64,000 bases of DNA from contig NMRA01000076.1 in the NCBI GenBank assembly GCA_002633005.1, forward strand, positions 442,800 to 506,799. Direction: 5' to 3'. Positions 45,801 to 56,624 of the stretch are shown piece by piece (positions within the stretch are counted from its first letter, which is position 1; each line of letters opens with the position of its first letter). The notes under the pieces are model-generated. The model was given only the letters and a program-made list of their open reading frames with translations, searched no databases and was not told the DNA's origin. The position numbers and the translations under genes were made by a program. This DNA is from Phoronis australis (lineage: Eukaryota > Phoronida > Phoronidae).

Positions 45801-47471
45801 TGTCTACCAAGTGCTGTGTTCAATTAGAAAATGTTATCATACGCCTTATAAGTTAATGTCAACATGTTTAATTGGGAGTACAATTTGAGTTGACTGAGTT
45901 TGTCCCACTCTTGTAGGTTTAAGCTGCATTGAAGATTAGTCAGAATTGTGGAATGACCACTGATCTTCCACCAGAGGCTGGGGTAAGTGAATTGGAACAC
46001 TGCGATGGCATGCGTTTTTCAGATACTTTTGCCTACTGGTGCTGAAGCGCAATGCTGCGAATGTTTGTGGAACCTTACTCCATTCAATCAAGACTTTTTG
46101 TGAAGAATTATTCCATAAAATCAAGACTTTGTTTTTTTTTTGGAATTCTATACTAACTTGTTTGGTAATGCACTACTATTTGCCGATCTGTATTTGTGTT
46201 ACTTACTGTTAGAGTGGAATCAGGACTCGGGAACTGGAGTCTATATCTAATCTTTGTGCTTGAAATCGAACACCAAACTATTTTTGACATTTGCTTTATA
46301 CTTGATCATGAAGATAAATATCTCTTTTTTCTGTGCTCAAGTATAGTAGGACTTACACTGATTAGCGTAGAATCCAAGTTTGCACATGATGACCTCTAAG
46401 TTTGAGCTACAAACTCAAATAAAAACTCGGAGAATTCAAGTAAGACTGACGGAACTTGCAATATTAATGCTAGGGTCATCAAGTGCGAGCTAGTATGAGA
46501 CAGTCATTGAAGTAAACCATAGAGAACTGAAGCATATAATGATAGACACATCTTGCGTCTGCACAAAAGTAGTCCAGAAAATGTCAAATGTGATTTTGAG
46601 TTCGATTTACAGTGCTACGATTAGACCCAAGTCCAGGTCAGTTTGTTCGAGTCTAGGATAATCCATTTCTACCACTGTATTTTGCATTTCTGGTGGTTAT
46701 TCAGGATTATAATTCTGACATACTCTGCGTAATTGGTTATCAACTTTTGTCTTTTCTCACTTCATTTGCAACAATACACTGTTGTGTTTTGTCAACCTTT
46801 CATAATTCGACCTTGCACTTATGGTAGTCTAGTGTACATAATTCAAGTATCATGAATGTCAAGGTGAAATATTTGGAAAGAGAAATTCACCCATGTTATT
46901 TCATGATGCATATCAGTTTGAAAATTGTTTAGAACCAAATGTCATCTAATCAGGCGGAGCGCTGGTCTTGTTATAAGAAGCTGTTATCAATATGAATGAC
47001 GTTATTGTATTTAATGAAGCATGTATAATAACTCTTCCTGATGATACAAATTACCTTAAACATTTAAATGATGGATACGCTTTTGTGAAAAGTTGTGGAA
47101 TTCATTTATTCATTGTGTTTTTAATTTCCATCTGGTAGTTATTACATACAAAGTTTAGCATCTCTAATTCATAATGATCTATGAAAAGTTTGTTCATCAG
47201 TATCTCTTACGTTTGATTGTTGACGCAAGAATTGATCTGACCGAATTATGGAAAACAAACTGCCTGGAATGAGCTCATGAAATATTCAATATGACAATAG
47301 CACTTAGCAAGCTGACTAAGCTGCTGTATTGTTGTGTCGATCATTTTCAAGTTTAAGCGTACTGCTTAATTACTAATTAATTAATCACCCTTGTAACATG
47401 GAAATGAGTCAGTGTGCATTGATACATGCGTACATCAGGAAACTGTTATTATAAACTGTGGTCAATTTCAG
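39833..47471. other. Intergenic or intronic stretch without recognisable genes
   Basis: AT-rich. Open frames here (for example minus 40131-40349, plus 43509-43847) match nothing I know. A poly-T run lies at about 42001-42018. An exon-like segment 45917-45983 (AG before, GTAAGT after) does not connect in frame to later exons. Confidence 0.45.
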
Positions 47472-47564
47472 GTGACCAGAGATATGAACTCGTGGACAGC
47501 TGTGAAGCACACTGCCAGTGCATGATTGAATGTTTGGGAAAATGTGATAACAGTATGCATGCAG
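47472..47564 (+). CDS. Possible upstream Cys-rich exon of the gene at 53473
   Basis: Preceded by TTTCAG and followed by GTAAAT. One frame is open throughout: DQRYELVDSCEAHCQCMIEC then LGKCDNSMHA plus one base. Joined to the exon at 53468 (AC GAG ATG) it stays in frame as ...MHADEMASLDCPVKC. The first Met in this exon is at 47522. It could equally be 5' untranslated sequence or chance. No upstream exon with the right phase was found. Confidence 0.35.
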
Positions 47565-49229
47565 GTAAATTACTTCTTCATGAGGAATTTCTGTTCAAAT
47601 AGTTCTCACCTGCAGTATGTTTGGCATTTCATTGTTATGTACGTCACATTAGTTGAAGTTATATTGAGCGTTAATTTGGTGGTTAAAAATGACCAACTTC
47701 AAAGTAAGATGAAATAACAACGAAGCAGTTTACAGTATGCCAAAAATGACACGTCTATCCTCCATTCCAACCTTGGTCACGGTATTTCCATACAAAAATG
47801 ACCCGAGCAAATATAAATGAAACCATTTGAGACTTCCCATTATGTGAAAGAGAACATCCAAAAGTATTAACCATATTACATAAACAGTGCTCAACTTACT
47901 TTTAAATGCAGTGTGTTTTATTTTGGTATGACGTATTCTTTGGAAATTTTTCAGGAATCTTATATCGACTATCAACTAGATAGCTTTTGCAGTGTGATTG
48001 CTGTGTCAATAGTTTTTTTATATTTTGTTGGAAACAACTTGCGCTTTCAATGGATACTGAAATTTTCTTAAAGCTTTTAATCTTTTGTCAAGTAATGGCT
48101 CACTTTTGCCAGTTAATATTCACAGGTTGTTAGGTTGTTACTTTGATGAGTCATCATCAAGACCCCCATCTTCTAACAATATTCATATCATGCTGTGTTT
48201 GAGGTCACAGCCTTGCAGGTGGTAGCTAATTGGTTGGTAACTTTCTCAAATGTGGATTATTTGGTTTCTTATCCACTGTATTTTGGATTGGTCTTACAAG
48301 AAATGAAATGGGAAATGACAAATTGAGAGAAGGTAGGCTAGTTTTAGATAAACTTTTTTCACTCTTGTACTTTAGTTGAGGAGCACCGGTTCCTAAAATT
48401 CTCTCAAGTCCTGTGAATACAATAAATAGGAAAAGTCGTGTCTGTTGAACCAACCCAGGGTCTTGTAATTCTTGAAGCTTGGATTTTGGATTTCTCAGTC
48501 TTTTTGTGAAGTATTTATGATGCACTATATTGTGTTAGGTTTTTAATTGACAAATCTTTATTGTTTGACATCAAGACCTGCACAGAAACCACTAGTATAA
48601 TTAAGATACACCAGAGGACAGGCAATTGCAACATCCGTATTTTTCTTCAGTTGCAGACGAGGCCCTTTGTTCTAACTGTGTGCGGAACATTAGCATGATA
48701 CTTGGTCTCTCGCTAATTAACATAACATAAGACTGATGGCATATTATTTGTTACATATATAACAGAGTTGCAGTGGAGTATTAGAATCATTTTGACTGAG
48801 GTGAGACACCTGTTTATCGATTATTATGGTTCTTCTTGACATGTTTGTACTTCTGAAAGCATCCCTTGAGTTGTTTCATTCATTTAAGAAGTGCAGCAAT
48901 GTTTATACATGCTTCTAGTGAGTGAAACTTATTTATACAAAAAGTCGTGGAGCACTAAATCTTAAGTACAAGACTGTAGGATCATAGCTAAGACAGTCAT
49001 GAGCAATACTATGTGTATGAGAGGGAAATATTGCAAGTAACGTTAAGTTGACAATTTTTCGTATTCGAACTTAACAACCACCTTTAGGAGCTACGTAAAT
49101 GAAAATTCGGCAAATGCACAATTTGTAGCTCTGGACGTACCCCGTAAATTCGAGCCCCGCATTTTTTTAGGTTGGGTTCATGTATAGATTTTAGTCCACT
49201 TTTTTCATGCAAGAATAATTGCAAAGTTG

Positions 49230-49400
49230 CCATTTTTCCATTTTTCAAAGGCCACAAAATATGGAAAATTTACCAAAATGACATCTACACAGTACAAACC
49301 ATGCTAGTGGAAGACTGAAATTTTCTTAATCTTACCGGTTATTTTTGTGGAAAAAGTTCACGAAACAGAATTTTGATTCTCAGCCATATTGTATGCTAAA
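49230..49400 (-). repeat. Dispersed repeat, inverted relative to 52460-52640
   Basis: The minus strand reads CCACAAAAATAACCGGTAAG, then ATGGTTTGTACTGTGTAGATG. The plus strand at 52510-52585 has the matching ATGGTTTGTACTGCATAGATG in the same context. Moderately diverged, non-coding. Confidence 0.6.
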
Positions 49401-49472
49401 TAAATTAAAAATCACAGTGCCTGCATGACATGAGCCTGTTGTAAGTTAAATTGGACAGTACATGTATTCCAT

Positions 49473-50934
49473 ATGTTGCGTTACCTTTAAAGACATTATC
49501 AATATTCACTGTGGTATGCATGTCTAATTGATATTGATATTTTCTGTTGTCTGTCTGAACAATTTAGTGTAAGATCATTGGCTGGCGCCATTTTTCAGGA
49601 ACAAAGTGTGCTTTGTTCTCAATTCAAAATTCATAATGGTAACTTAGACATTAAAAACACCATTTTCGGAATTTAGCCTATTTAGTAATACTAAAGAGCA
49701 AAATTGTTCTTAGTCGTTTTAATTGCTTTTCCTATTTGGGATAAGATGTGTGACCACATTTTTAACATCTCTGTTGTGAACTCGGTAATGGTCGGATATA
49801 ACGTGCCCGAATTTTGAGAACCAGTTTTCTCCACTGAATAACAGGCATCAAACTGGTTCTCAAAACATCGAAATGTTATATCCTACTATTACCTTGATCT
49901 CTGTGTAAGAATGCTCCTAACAATGAAATATCGTTTCAGGATTCTTTTTTGTTAGGTCCTTAAAAACTACTAGATGTGATTGACAGTACTTTAATGGTAA
50001 CACTATCTTTCAATGACAGTGGAAGGAATATATAGAATTGCAGTCTGATCTCTTTATTGTTAACAAGATCTAGGTTATGATTAGAGATCACATTACTGGC
50101 ATTTGTAATTATTTGGTGTTATTTAAAGCTCAATATTAGGTCACGGCACTGTCTTCGTCAATTTTGTTATTTTGCGAACTTCTATTTTTGAGGAAAATTG
50201 CTTTTTTGCACTTTGGGAGACAAATTTTGTAAAAAGGGAATCAAATGTCACACCAAATGTGCATTATTTAAGTAAAATTTAAGGTCTTTAAAAAAACATG
50301 TTCAATGTTATGTCGGAAAACCTGTATTTTGTCGGGATAGGAATTTTTAGCCATTTTAATATGGCAAGTGTTGCTGATTGTACATGACAGTTTTGGGTTG
50401 TATATACCTTATTCACGCAGCTGCCATTTTAGTAGCGAGTGAAAAAAATCATGCTTTGCGCTGTGATTAAGCACATAATGCATTGTTTTTGAAATCTAAA
50501 AAGAGGCTTACTTTAAAATGGCGACTACATGAATAAGGTGTATTAACTCAGCTTCAGTGAAATTATGTTAAAACATTGTTCAATGCTGTCTTTCTGGATA
50601 AGGATTTTCTTCACTTTTTTGTGACAAGTTTTGCTGATTTTACATGACTTAGCTTTGAGTTGTGTGAATTTTAGTGAAACCATCCCCTGTGAGGTTCTCG
50701 GCTGTGCTGGATTTGGCTTCTCAGGGTCCTAAATCTATGAAAAGTGAGAGGCCCTAGTAATATGAGCTGCTGAAGATAGGGTATCCCAAATTTTTTGATA
50801 TTTCAGGTTTCTATTATGCATGACTTGTGACGTAAAGAAGTGCGTCACATTATTTTTCTGAGACAAAAACAAACAAATATTTTTTCTCTGTGTTTCTAGT
50901 TCATATTGCTTCTGTGTTTCTACTAAGCAGAAAG
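49473..50934. repeat. Duplicated block, copy 1 (with about 500-bp extra segment)
   Basis: Starts ATGTTGCGTTACCTTTAAAG and matches 51030 onward to about 50365. A segment of about 500 bp (about 50366-50863) absent from copy 2 follows, then the shared tail ACAAAAACAAACAAATATTT to AGCAGAAAG at the gap edge. Confidence 0.87.
49784..49893. mobile_element. 110-bp palindromic miniature element (GAGAACCAG family)
   Basis: GGTAATGGTCGGATATAAC on the left, complement of GGTAATAGTAGGATATAAC on the right, with inner TTTTGAGAACCAGTTTT and its complement. Same length as 22594 and 61376. Confidence 0.8.
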
Positions 50935-51029
50935 NNNNNNNNNNNNNNNNNNNNNNNNNNNNNNNNNNNNNNNNNNNNNNNNNNNNNNNNNNNNNNNNNN
51001 NNNNNNNNNNNNNNNNNNNNNNNNNNNNN
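50935..51029. other. Assembly gap (95 N)
   Basis: Separates the two copies of the block described at 49473 and 51030. Confidence 0.99.
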
Positions 51030-52001
51030 ATGTTGCGTTACCTTTAAAGACATTATCAATATTCACTGTGGTATGCATGTCTAATTGATATTGATATTTT
51101 CTGTTGTCTGTCTGAACAATTTAGTGTAAGATCATTGGCTGGCGCCATTTTTCAGGAACAAAGTGTGCTTTGTTCTCAATTCAAAATTCATAGTGGTAAC
51201 TTAGACATCAAAAACACCATTTTCGGAATTTAGCCTATTTAGTAATACTAAAGAGCAAATTTGTTCTTAGTTGTTTTAATAACTTTTCCTATTTGGGATA
51301 AGATGTGTGACGGCATTTTTAACATCTCTGTTGTGATCTCGGTAATGGTCGGATATAACGTGCCCGAATTTTGAGAACCAGTTTTCTCCACTGAATAACA
51401 GGCATCAAACTGGTTCTCAAAACATCGAAATGTTATATCCTACTATTACCTTGATCTCTGTGTAGGACTGCTCCTAACAATGAAATATCGTTTCAGGATT
51501 CTTTTTTGTTAGGTCCTTAAAAACTACTAGATGTGATTGACAGTACTTTAATGGTAACACTATCCGTCAATGACAGTAGAATGAATATATAGAATTGCAG
51601 TCTGATCTCTTGATTGTGAACAAGATCTAGGTTATGATTAGAGATCACATTACTTGCATTTGTAATTATTTGGTGTTATTTAAAGCTCAATATTAGGTCA
51701 CGGCACTGTCTTTGTCAATTTTGTTATTTTGTGAACTTCTGTTTTTGAGGAAAATTGCTTTTTTGCACTTTGGAAGACAAATTTTGTGAAAAAAGGATCA
51801 AATGTCACACCAAATGTGCATTATTTAAGTACAATTTAAGGTTTTTAAAAAAAAACATGTTCATTGTTATCTCGGAAAACCTGTATTTTGTTGGGATAGG
51901 AATTTTTAGCCATTTTAATATGCCAAGTGACAAAAACAAACAAATATTTTTTTCCCGGTGTTTCTAGTTCATATTGCTTCTGTGTTTCTACTAAGCAGAA
52001 A
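51030..52001. repeat. Duplicated block, copy 2
   Basis: Begins at the first base after the gap with the same sequence as 49473 and ends at the same AGCAGAAAG that stops copy 1. Copies of one locus laid end to end. Confidence 0.87.
51341..51450. mobile_element. 110-bp palindromic miniature element, copy in second block
   Basis: Same insertion as 49784. Here the flanks are GTGATCTC and TTGATCTC, 7 of 8 bases alike, consistent with an 8-bp target duplication. Confidence 0.8.
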
Positions 52002-52459
52002 GACTAGAAAGTCACTGTTTCTTAGACTGAATCAAGCCAGTCTCTGTGTCTATATTGTATTACAACTAAACAGTAGGTTCTATATGGCCTCAGGTGAATA
52101 GAAACATGAAAGTGTTGTGGTTTGGGTTTGCACTTACAACAAAAGAATCTAATTGGGCCATCAATACCTGCAGTGTCACCATTTCATATGACCTGTGTGT
52201 GGATAGGTATCTGAGGAAGGCCTTGTACCCTATTTGTTGCCTTGTAAAACACAAGCCTCAATGCACAAGGATTTGTATTTGTCTGAGGTAAGCTACATAA
52301 CAGAGTTGGCTAGAGTTGGGATAGGACTATTTGTTGTCACCTGATGTTATGTAGTGTTGATATGTTATGGGACAGAAACAGTAACTGTTGAAAGTACTGT
52401 TTCTGTCCGGATTGACTTTCAGTGACTGCCTGTTTATTTACTCTGTAGTATAGTGTATT

Positions 52460-52640
52460 GCTCTTATTTTCTACACAATATGGCCGACAAGTGAGATTCC
52501 ATTTTTGTCAAATTTCTCCACAAAAACAAAGATTAAGATAATTTTAGAGTGTAAGTGGTATGGTTTGTACTGCATAGATGTAATAAAACAATTTTTGGTA
52601 AATTTTAAATCATTTGCAGTAAGGCAATCAGACTTTCAAA
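52460..52640 (+). repeat. Dispersed repeat, partner of 49230-49400
   Basis: Contains TTTCTCCACAAAAACAAAGA and TGGTATGGTTTGTACTGCAT. Opposite orientation to the partner 3 kb away. Confidence 0.6.
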
Positions 52641-52891
52641 AAACCAAAAATGACAATTTCGGCAGTTACTCTTGTGCCAAATAAGTGGAGAAGTGCTGTT
52701 GCAAGTGGTCATATTTGTCCATGTCAAGAAATATGGCTGAATGTTTTCATTCTGTGTGTATGTAGAGCTCAAGTTAAAAACAATTTGTTTAAGGTTAAAT
52801 GTTTAAATTAGCCATTTTCCAACAAGCATAACTTAGTTTGTATTTGTCAAGAAATGTCAGGGCATGTGAATAATGTGAGCTATTTTATACT

Positions 52892-53024
52892 TGTTAGGTC
52901 TACATATACATGTTAGGTCTACATATACATGTTAGGTTTACATATACATGTTAGGTCTACATATACATGTTAGGTCTACATATACATGTTAGGTCTACAT
53001 ATACATGTTAGGTCCACGTATACT
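52892..53024. repeat. 19-bp minisatellite, seven units
   Basis: Exactly 133 bp, seven copies of TGTTAGGTCTACATATACA with single-base variants (TTTAC in unit 3, TCCACGTATAC in the last). Confidence 0.92.
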
Positions 53025-53472
53025 TGCCAAACCACAGGTTTTCATCACAGTGTTAGAACGTGAAGAAGTCAGCTGTGAAAACATATTCCTCTACTGAGCT
53101 GTTGTCCAAAAAGAAGGACTAGTATTTTTTGACAATTTTGTGAACTGCCAAATCTTTTTTCAGACTCTGTTGATACAAAACTCAGTGTCTGAAATTTGAG
53201 AAATATGATCAATGCCAAATTCGCCCATGTCCCAATCTTCAGAATCATGAATATTCAATTTTTGCTGAATTTCATGCTCTAAATTGAAGAATTTTTACCC
53301 CCACATGCTGTAGATCACAAACAATTATGTCTGGTGTGCACGCCACCTGTTGGCCACATGTTTGTGATCTATAATTTTTCTACAATGGTTCAGGATTTAC
53401 ATATACATATGTATGCAATGTACATATGTACTCACATGATATAATTATGTTATTGTCATTGTTGCAGACGAG

Positions 53473-53595
53473 ATGGCGTCACTAGACTGTCCAGTAAAAT
53501 GTTCACATGGTAAACGCTGCGAGTCTGCTGACAATGGAATTTTTGAAGAAGAGGATGCACGAGTGAGAATGGCCAGACGTCTGCACACTGAACTG
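53473..53595 (+). CDS. Exon 1 (coding part) of the SxIP-motif protein
   Basis: 41 codons in phase 0. The exon begins at 53468 after TTGCAG, so there is at least one upstream exon. It contains four Cys (DCPVKC, GKRCE and the preceding turn), possibly a small metal-binding or disulfide motif. The donor is GTATGT. Confidence 0.72.
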
Positions 53596-56472
53596 GTATG
53601 TTAGTCACGACAACCTGATAAATAGTTAAATAGTTAAGATTTGTGTTCATGAAATAGGTTATTGGCTCACAATTTTTACTCAGTTGTTGTCAGAGTGCAA
53701 CTGAATGATTTTAAAGCTCTTGTGACAATAAACAACCAGTTATCTCCCTCTACTGTCAGATAGCTGAATGTTACAAAGAAGGTTAATGACGGCATGTTAA
53801 TTTGGGAAATTAATGATGAAGTAATTAATTAGTTTGTTTAAAATTGTCTAAAACACTGCCTTTGTGATTGTGTAGCTGCTAGTTGCGTTAAAAAATTAGT
53901 CATTAATTAATTAATTAATTTAATCATTTATCTATTTTTTAAACTACTTTAAAAGACTGTGTCACCAGGCAATGAATCTACTGATTAACAACAGAGCTCA
54001 GTCGAAAATATTAACATAAGGATAAAATACAAAGTAAATATGTACACTAAGCAGAGGCGGATCCAGGATTTTTAGTTAGGGTATTAGCCTGGATTTTGCC
54101 TGTCAGACATTCACATCCCCAAACAGCCAAATGGAATCTGGGAAATGACTGGAATTTTAGGGGGGGGGCTATGGTTCCCTTGGCCTCCCTCTAAATCTGT
54201 CACTGCTAAGAGTATTAATATAATAAATAAAGTACCATGTACTATTAGATGGCTTCTCTAAACGGGAAAACTATTAAAGCTTCTCAGACCCACCTGCATG
54301 TAAATAAGTTAACTTCAACCACTGAAACTGGGCTGGTCTTGTTCTTTGCTCAGATTAAAGGTGGTTTCTTTTTCACGAAAAAATGGTTTACAGCAGCTTT
54401 ATACAATGAAGCTCATTGGTGAGCTGTTGCTAATGAGGAACTCGAAATTCATCAGATGGCGGTGAAACGTGCATGTATTCAAATGGTCACATAGGACTCT
54501 GTCAACACTCCAATACCGGTTAACAGTGCTTTCTGTTTGCAATCTCTTCAAATATAAATAAAATATAAATAGAGGGCCATCCTGTATTCTTCAGTATAAA
54601 CCTCAGGTGACTATTGAGTCTAACCCCCACTGGACATATTCGTTGTTCAATCCCACCTTTTCATTGCTCATTTTTTTTCAGAAAATTGTCGAAGAGGAAG
54701 ATAAAGATCTGTGGTCATTATTTGTGCAAGCTATCCATGTGGTGGAACAGCTTGAAAACAAGATTAATGATTTGTGTCAGCACGATGAACCCAGCGGTGT
54801 CCAGCCACCAACAGATGTCACCCCAGGCAACAGTATAAATCATCCATTGAGGGAGGATTTTATACGCTGGAAAAGATTTCATAGACCAGCTTTACATGAT
54901 GGTGTTGTTTCAGATAAGCCTGTGAATGTGAATGCTATGCTGCATTATAAAAATGTGACTTGTAGAAAATTTCAAGAAGGAAACCAAAACTTGTCACCTG
55001 AAACACGTAATGAGGAAAGGCAGACAGATATTGTGCAAAATTGTACAAATGGGGTCAATGAATCAGAAAACGATTGTGGTTTAAATGGTATGGAAGATAT
55101 TTCTGACAAGCAGGGTGAGGCCGGCCTCCTGCCAAAAGATGGTGCTAGTAGTGCTGTTGTTGAGTGTAGCCAGATTACCATTCCACAGGAAGGTTATGGA
55201 AAGTCTGTAGGAAATGATAAGGATGACAAAGGACTTGTTAAATCAGAAGAACAAGTGCGTCATAACGTGGAGAATTCTCAAAATAAAATCGGTGACAGAT
55301 GCGGAAAATCCCGGTTAACAAATGGGGCTTGGTTGTCGGATAAAGCAACTGCCAAGAAATATGGAAAACTGAGTAAGAATCTCTCTAGATCTGAAGTAGA
55401 CGTAAGAAATTGCTCCAACCTCTCGAGTTCCAGAACAATAGTATCAAAATTACCAACAGTTTCAAAACTGAAAAAGCCAACAATTTCTAACTCAACTGTT
55501 AATTTATCCAGCAACAATATTGATGGAGCAGCTGCAGAGACTACTGCCCACAAAGGTGGCGCTGTTTTATCCAAAGAGGTCACTAGCAGTAAAGAAATGA
55601 ACTCTCATGTAAATGATACAACAGATCAAATTGGCATGTGCTTATCTAAAAACCTCACAAGTAGCAAAAACCTGATAAGTCACACGACAGAAACCAGTAT
55701 TAGAAGCACAGAGGAAGAATCTCATCTAAATTATGATACGGGGCAATCGGACACCAATTCATCTGCTCACAATAATTGTCCTACAAAACAGGGTGGAGAT
55801 CAACCAAATCATGAGCAGTGTGGTGTTGCTACAGAAAAATCTATGAACAATACTGAAGACGAGGCTACTGAGCTTGCATCTGTACCTGTAGGTGGAGATG
55901 CATCAAAATCGCCTTCAAAACTGACAACAGTGTCTAGATTACCCACCCCTAAGTTTGGCAAAACAAAAAGGTTATCGAAATCGGAAATTGACATTTCAAA
56001 GATATCAATGGACAGTAATGCCAAGCCACAGTTGAATCTCAATGCCAGAGAAGGGGAGAAGTCATTGCATTACAATGAAATGTCCAGGTCAACCACTGAT
56101 TTGACACATGAGAAAATGTCTGTGCAAAATAAATCAGTCATGGCGAGTAGTCAAAACAGCAGGTCATGTACAGCAATCAATATGGTGGGAAGAAGAGATA
56201 GTTTGACCGGAAAACCTCGTTCACGTACAGGGTCATTGCTCGGTGCTATTGCGGAAAGGAGCGAATCTCACAGACGACGGCTTAGTGACAATTGTCTACA
56301 GGTGTCAGGATTGAGTCGAATACCTCACATGAGACGACCGAGTGTTCCAATGAGAACACCAGGAGATGAGCTCAGGCAAATCTGTGACATTCAAGAACGC
56401 TATTCAGGAATTCGACCTCCAACAATCACGAATCGAATACAGAAATGGGAAAGACAACTGGGAAATAAATGA
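53473..56472 (+). CDS. Unrecognised coiled-coil / SxIP-motif protein, 637 aa
   Basis: Two exons, 53473-53595 (MASLDCPVKCSHGKRCESAD... to RRLHTEL) and 54682-56472 (from KIVEEEDKDLWSLF, stop TGA). The in-frame ATG of the long open frame at 54607 lies in the intron, which ends in a poly-T tract plus CAG, and is rejected. Residues 42-75 look helical (IHVVEQLENKINDL). A long Ser/Asn/Thr-rich, probably disordered middle follows. Basic patches carry SKLP (296), SRLP (459) and SRIP (586), resembling EB1-binding SxIP motifs, plus a repeated L-S-[RK]-S-E-[VI]-D motif. The C-terminus ELRQICDIQERYSGIRPPTI...RIQKWERQ looks conserved. I do not recognise the family. Confidence 0.8.
54052..54205. mobile_element. 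154-bp hAT-like miniature element, 5-bp target duplication
   Basis: Begins CAGAGGCGGATCCAGGATTT and ends CTCTAAATCTGTCACTG. CTAAG flanks it exactly (54047-54051 and 54206-54210). Second copy of the family at 4306-4467, here in the intron of the SxIP-motif gene. Confidence 0.78.
54682..56472 (+). CDS. Terminal exon of the SxIP-motif protein
   Basis: 1791 bp, the longest coding exon in the window, 596 codons plus TGA. The size and uninterrupted frame make it certain to be real coding sequence. Confidence 0.9.
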   Translation, partial: KIVEEEDKDLWSLFVQAIHVVEQLENKINDLCQHDEPSGVQPPTDVTPGNSINHPLREDFIRWKRFHRPALHDGVVSDKPVNVNAMLHYKNVTCRKFQEGNQNLSPETRNEERQTDIVQNCTNGVNESENDCGLNGMEDISDKQGEAGLLPKDGASSAVVECSQITIPQEGYGKSVGNDKDDKGLVKSEEQVRHNVENSQNKIGDRCGKSRLTNGAWLSDKATAKKYGKLSKNLSRSEVDVRNCSNLSSSRTIVSKLPTVSKLKKPTISNSTVNLSSNNIDGAAAETTAHKGGAVLSKEVTSSKEMNSHVNDTTDQIGMCLSKNLTSSKNLISHTTETSIRSTEEESHLNYDTGQSDTNSSAHNNCPTKQGGDQPNHEQCGVATEKSMNNTEDEATELASVPVGGDASKSPSKLTTVSRLPTPKFGKTKRLSKSEIDISKISMDSNAKPQLNLNAREGEKSLHYNEMSRSTTDLTHEKMSVQNKSVMASSQNSRSCTAINMVGRRDSLTGKPRSRTGSLLGAIAERSESHRRRLSDNCLQVSGLSRIPHMRRPSVPMRTPGDELRQICDIQERYSGIRPPTITNRIQKWERQLGNK

Positions 56473-56618
56473 ACTTTTTTCTCTTCTGAGAAATGAGAGT
56501 TGCATTCAATGAAATTTTTTACTCAGTGAAACTGAACTCTTTATTGAAACTTTTTGAATTTTATACTATGTTTATTCTTTGTCAAAAGTATTACCCTTTT
56601 TAAACGTTTTAAGATTGA

Positions 56619-56624
56619 AATAAA
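56619..56624 (+). promoter_or_regulatory. Candidate polyadenylation signal
   Basis: AATAAA 147 bp after the stop codon of the SxIP-motif gene. Confidence 0.5.

Noticed and set aside
45917-45983. Exon-like segment encoding MTTDLPPEAG before GTAAGT
   Set aside because: Its phase does not match the candidate exon at 47472, and no other exon joins it.
54607-54681. First 25 codons of the long open frame 54607-56472
   Set aside because: A poly-T tract followed by CAG at 54672-54681 is a strong acceptor. The preceding residues are intron-like and the join to the 53473 exon is in frame.
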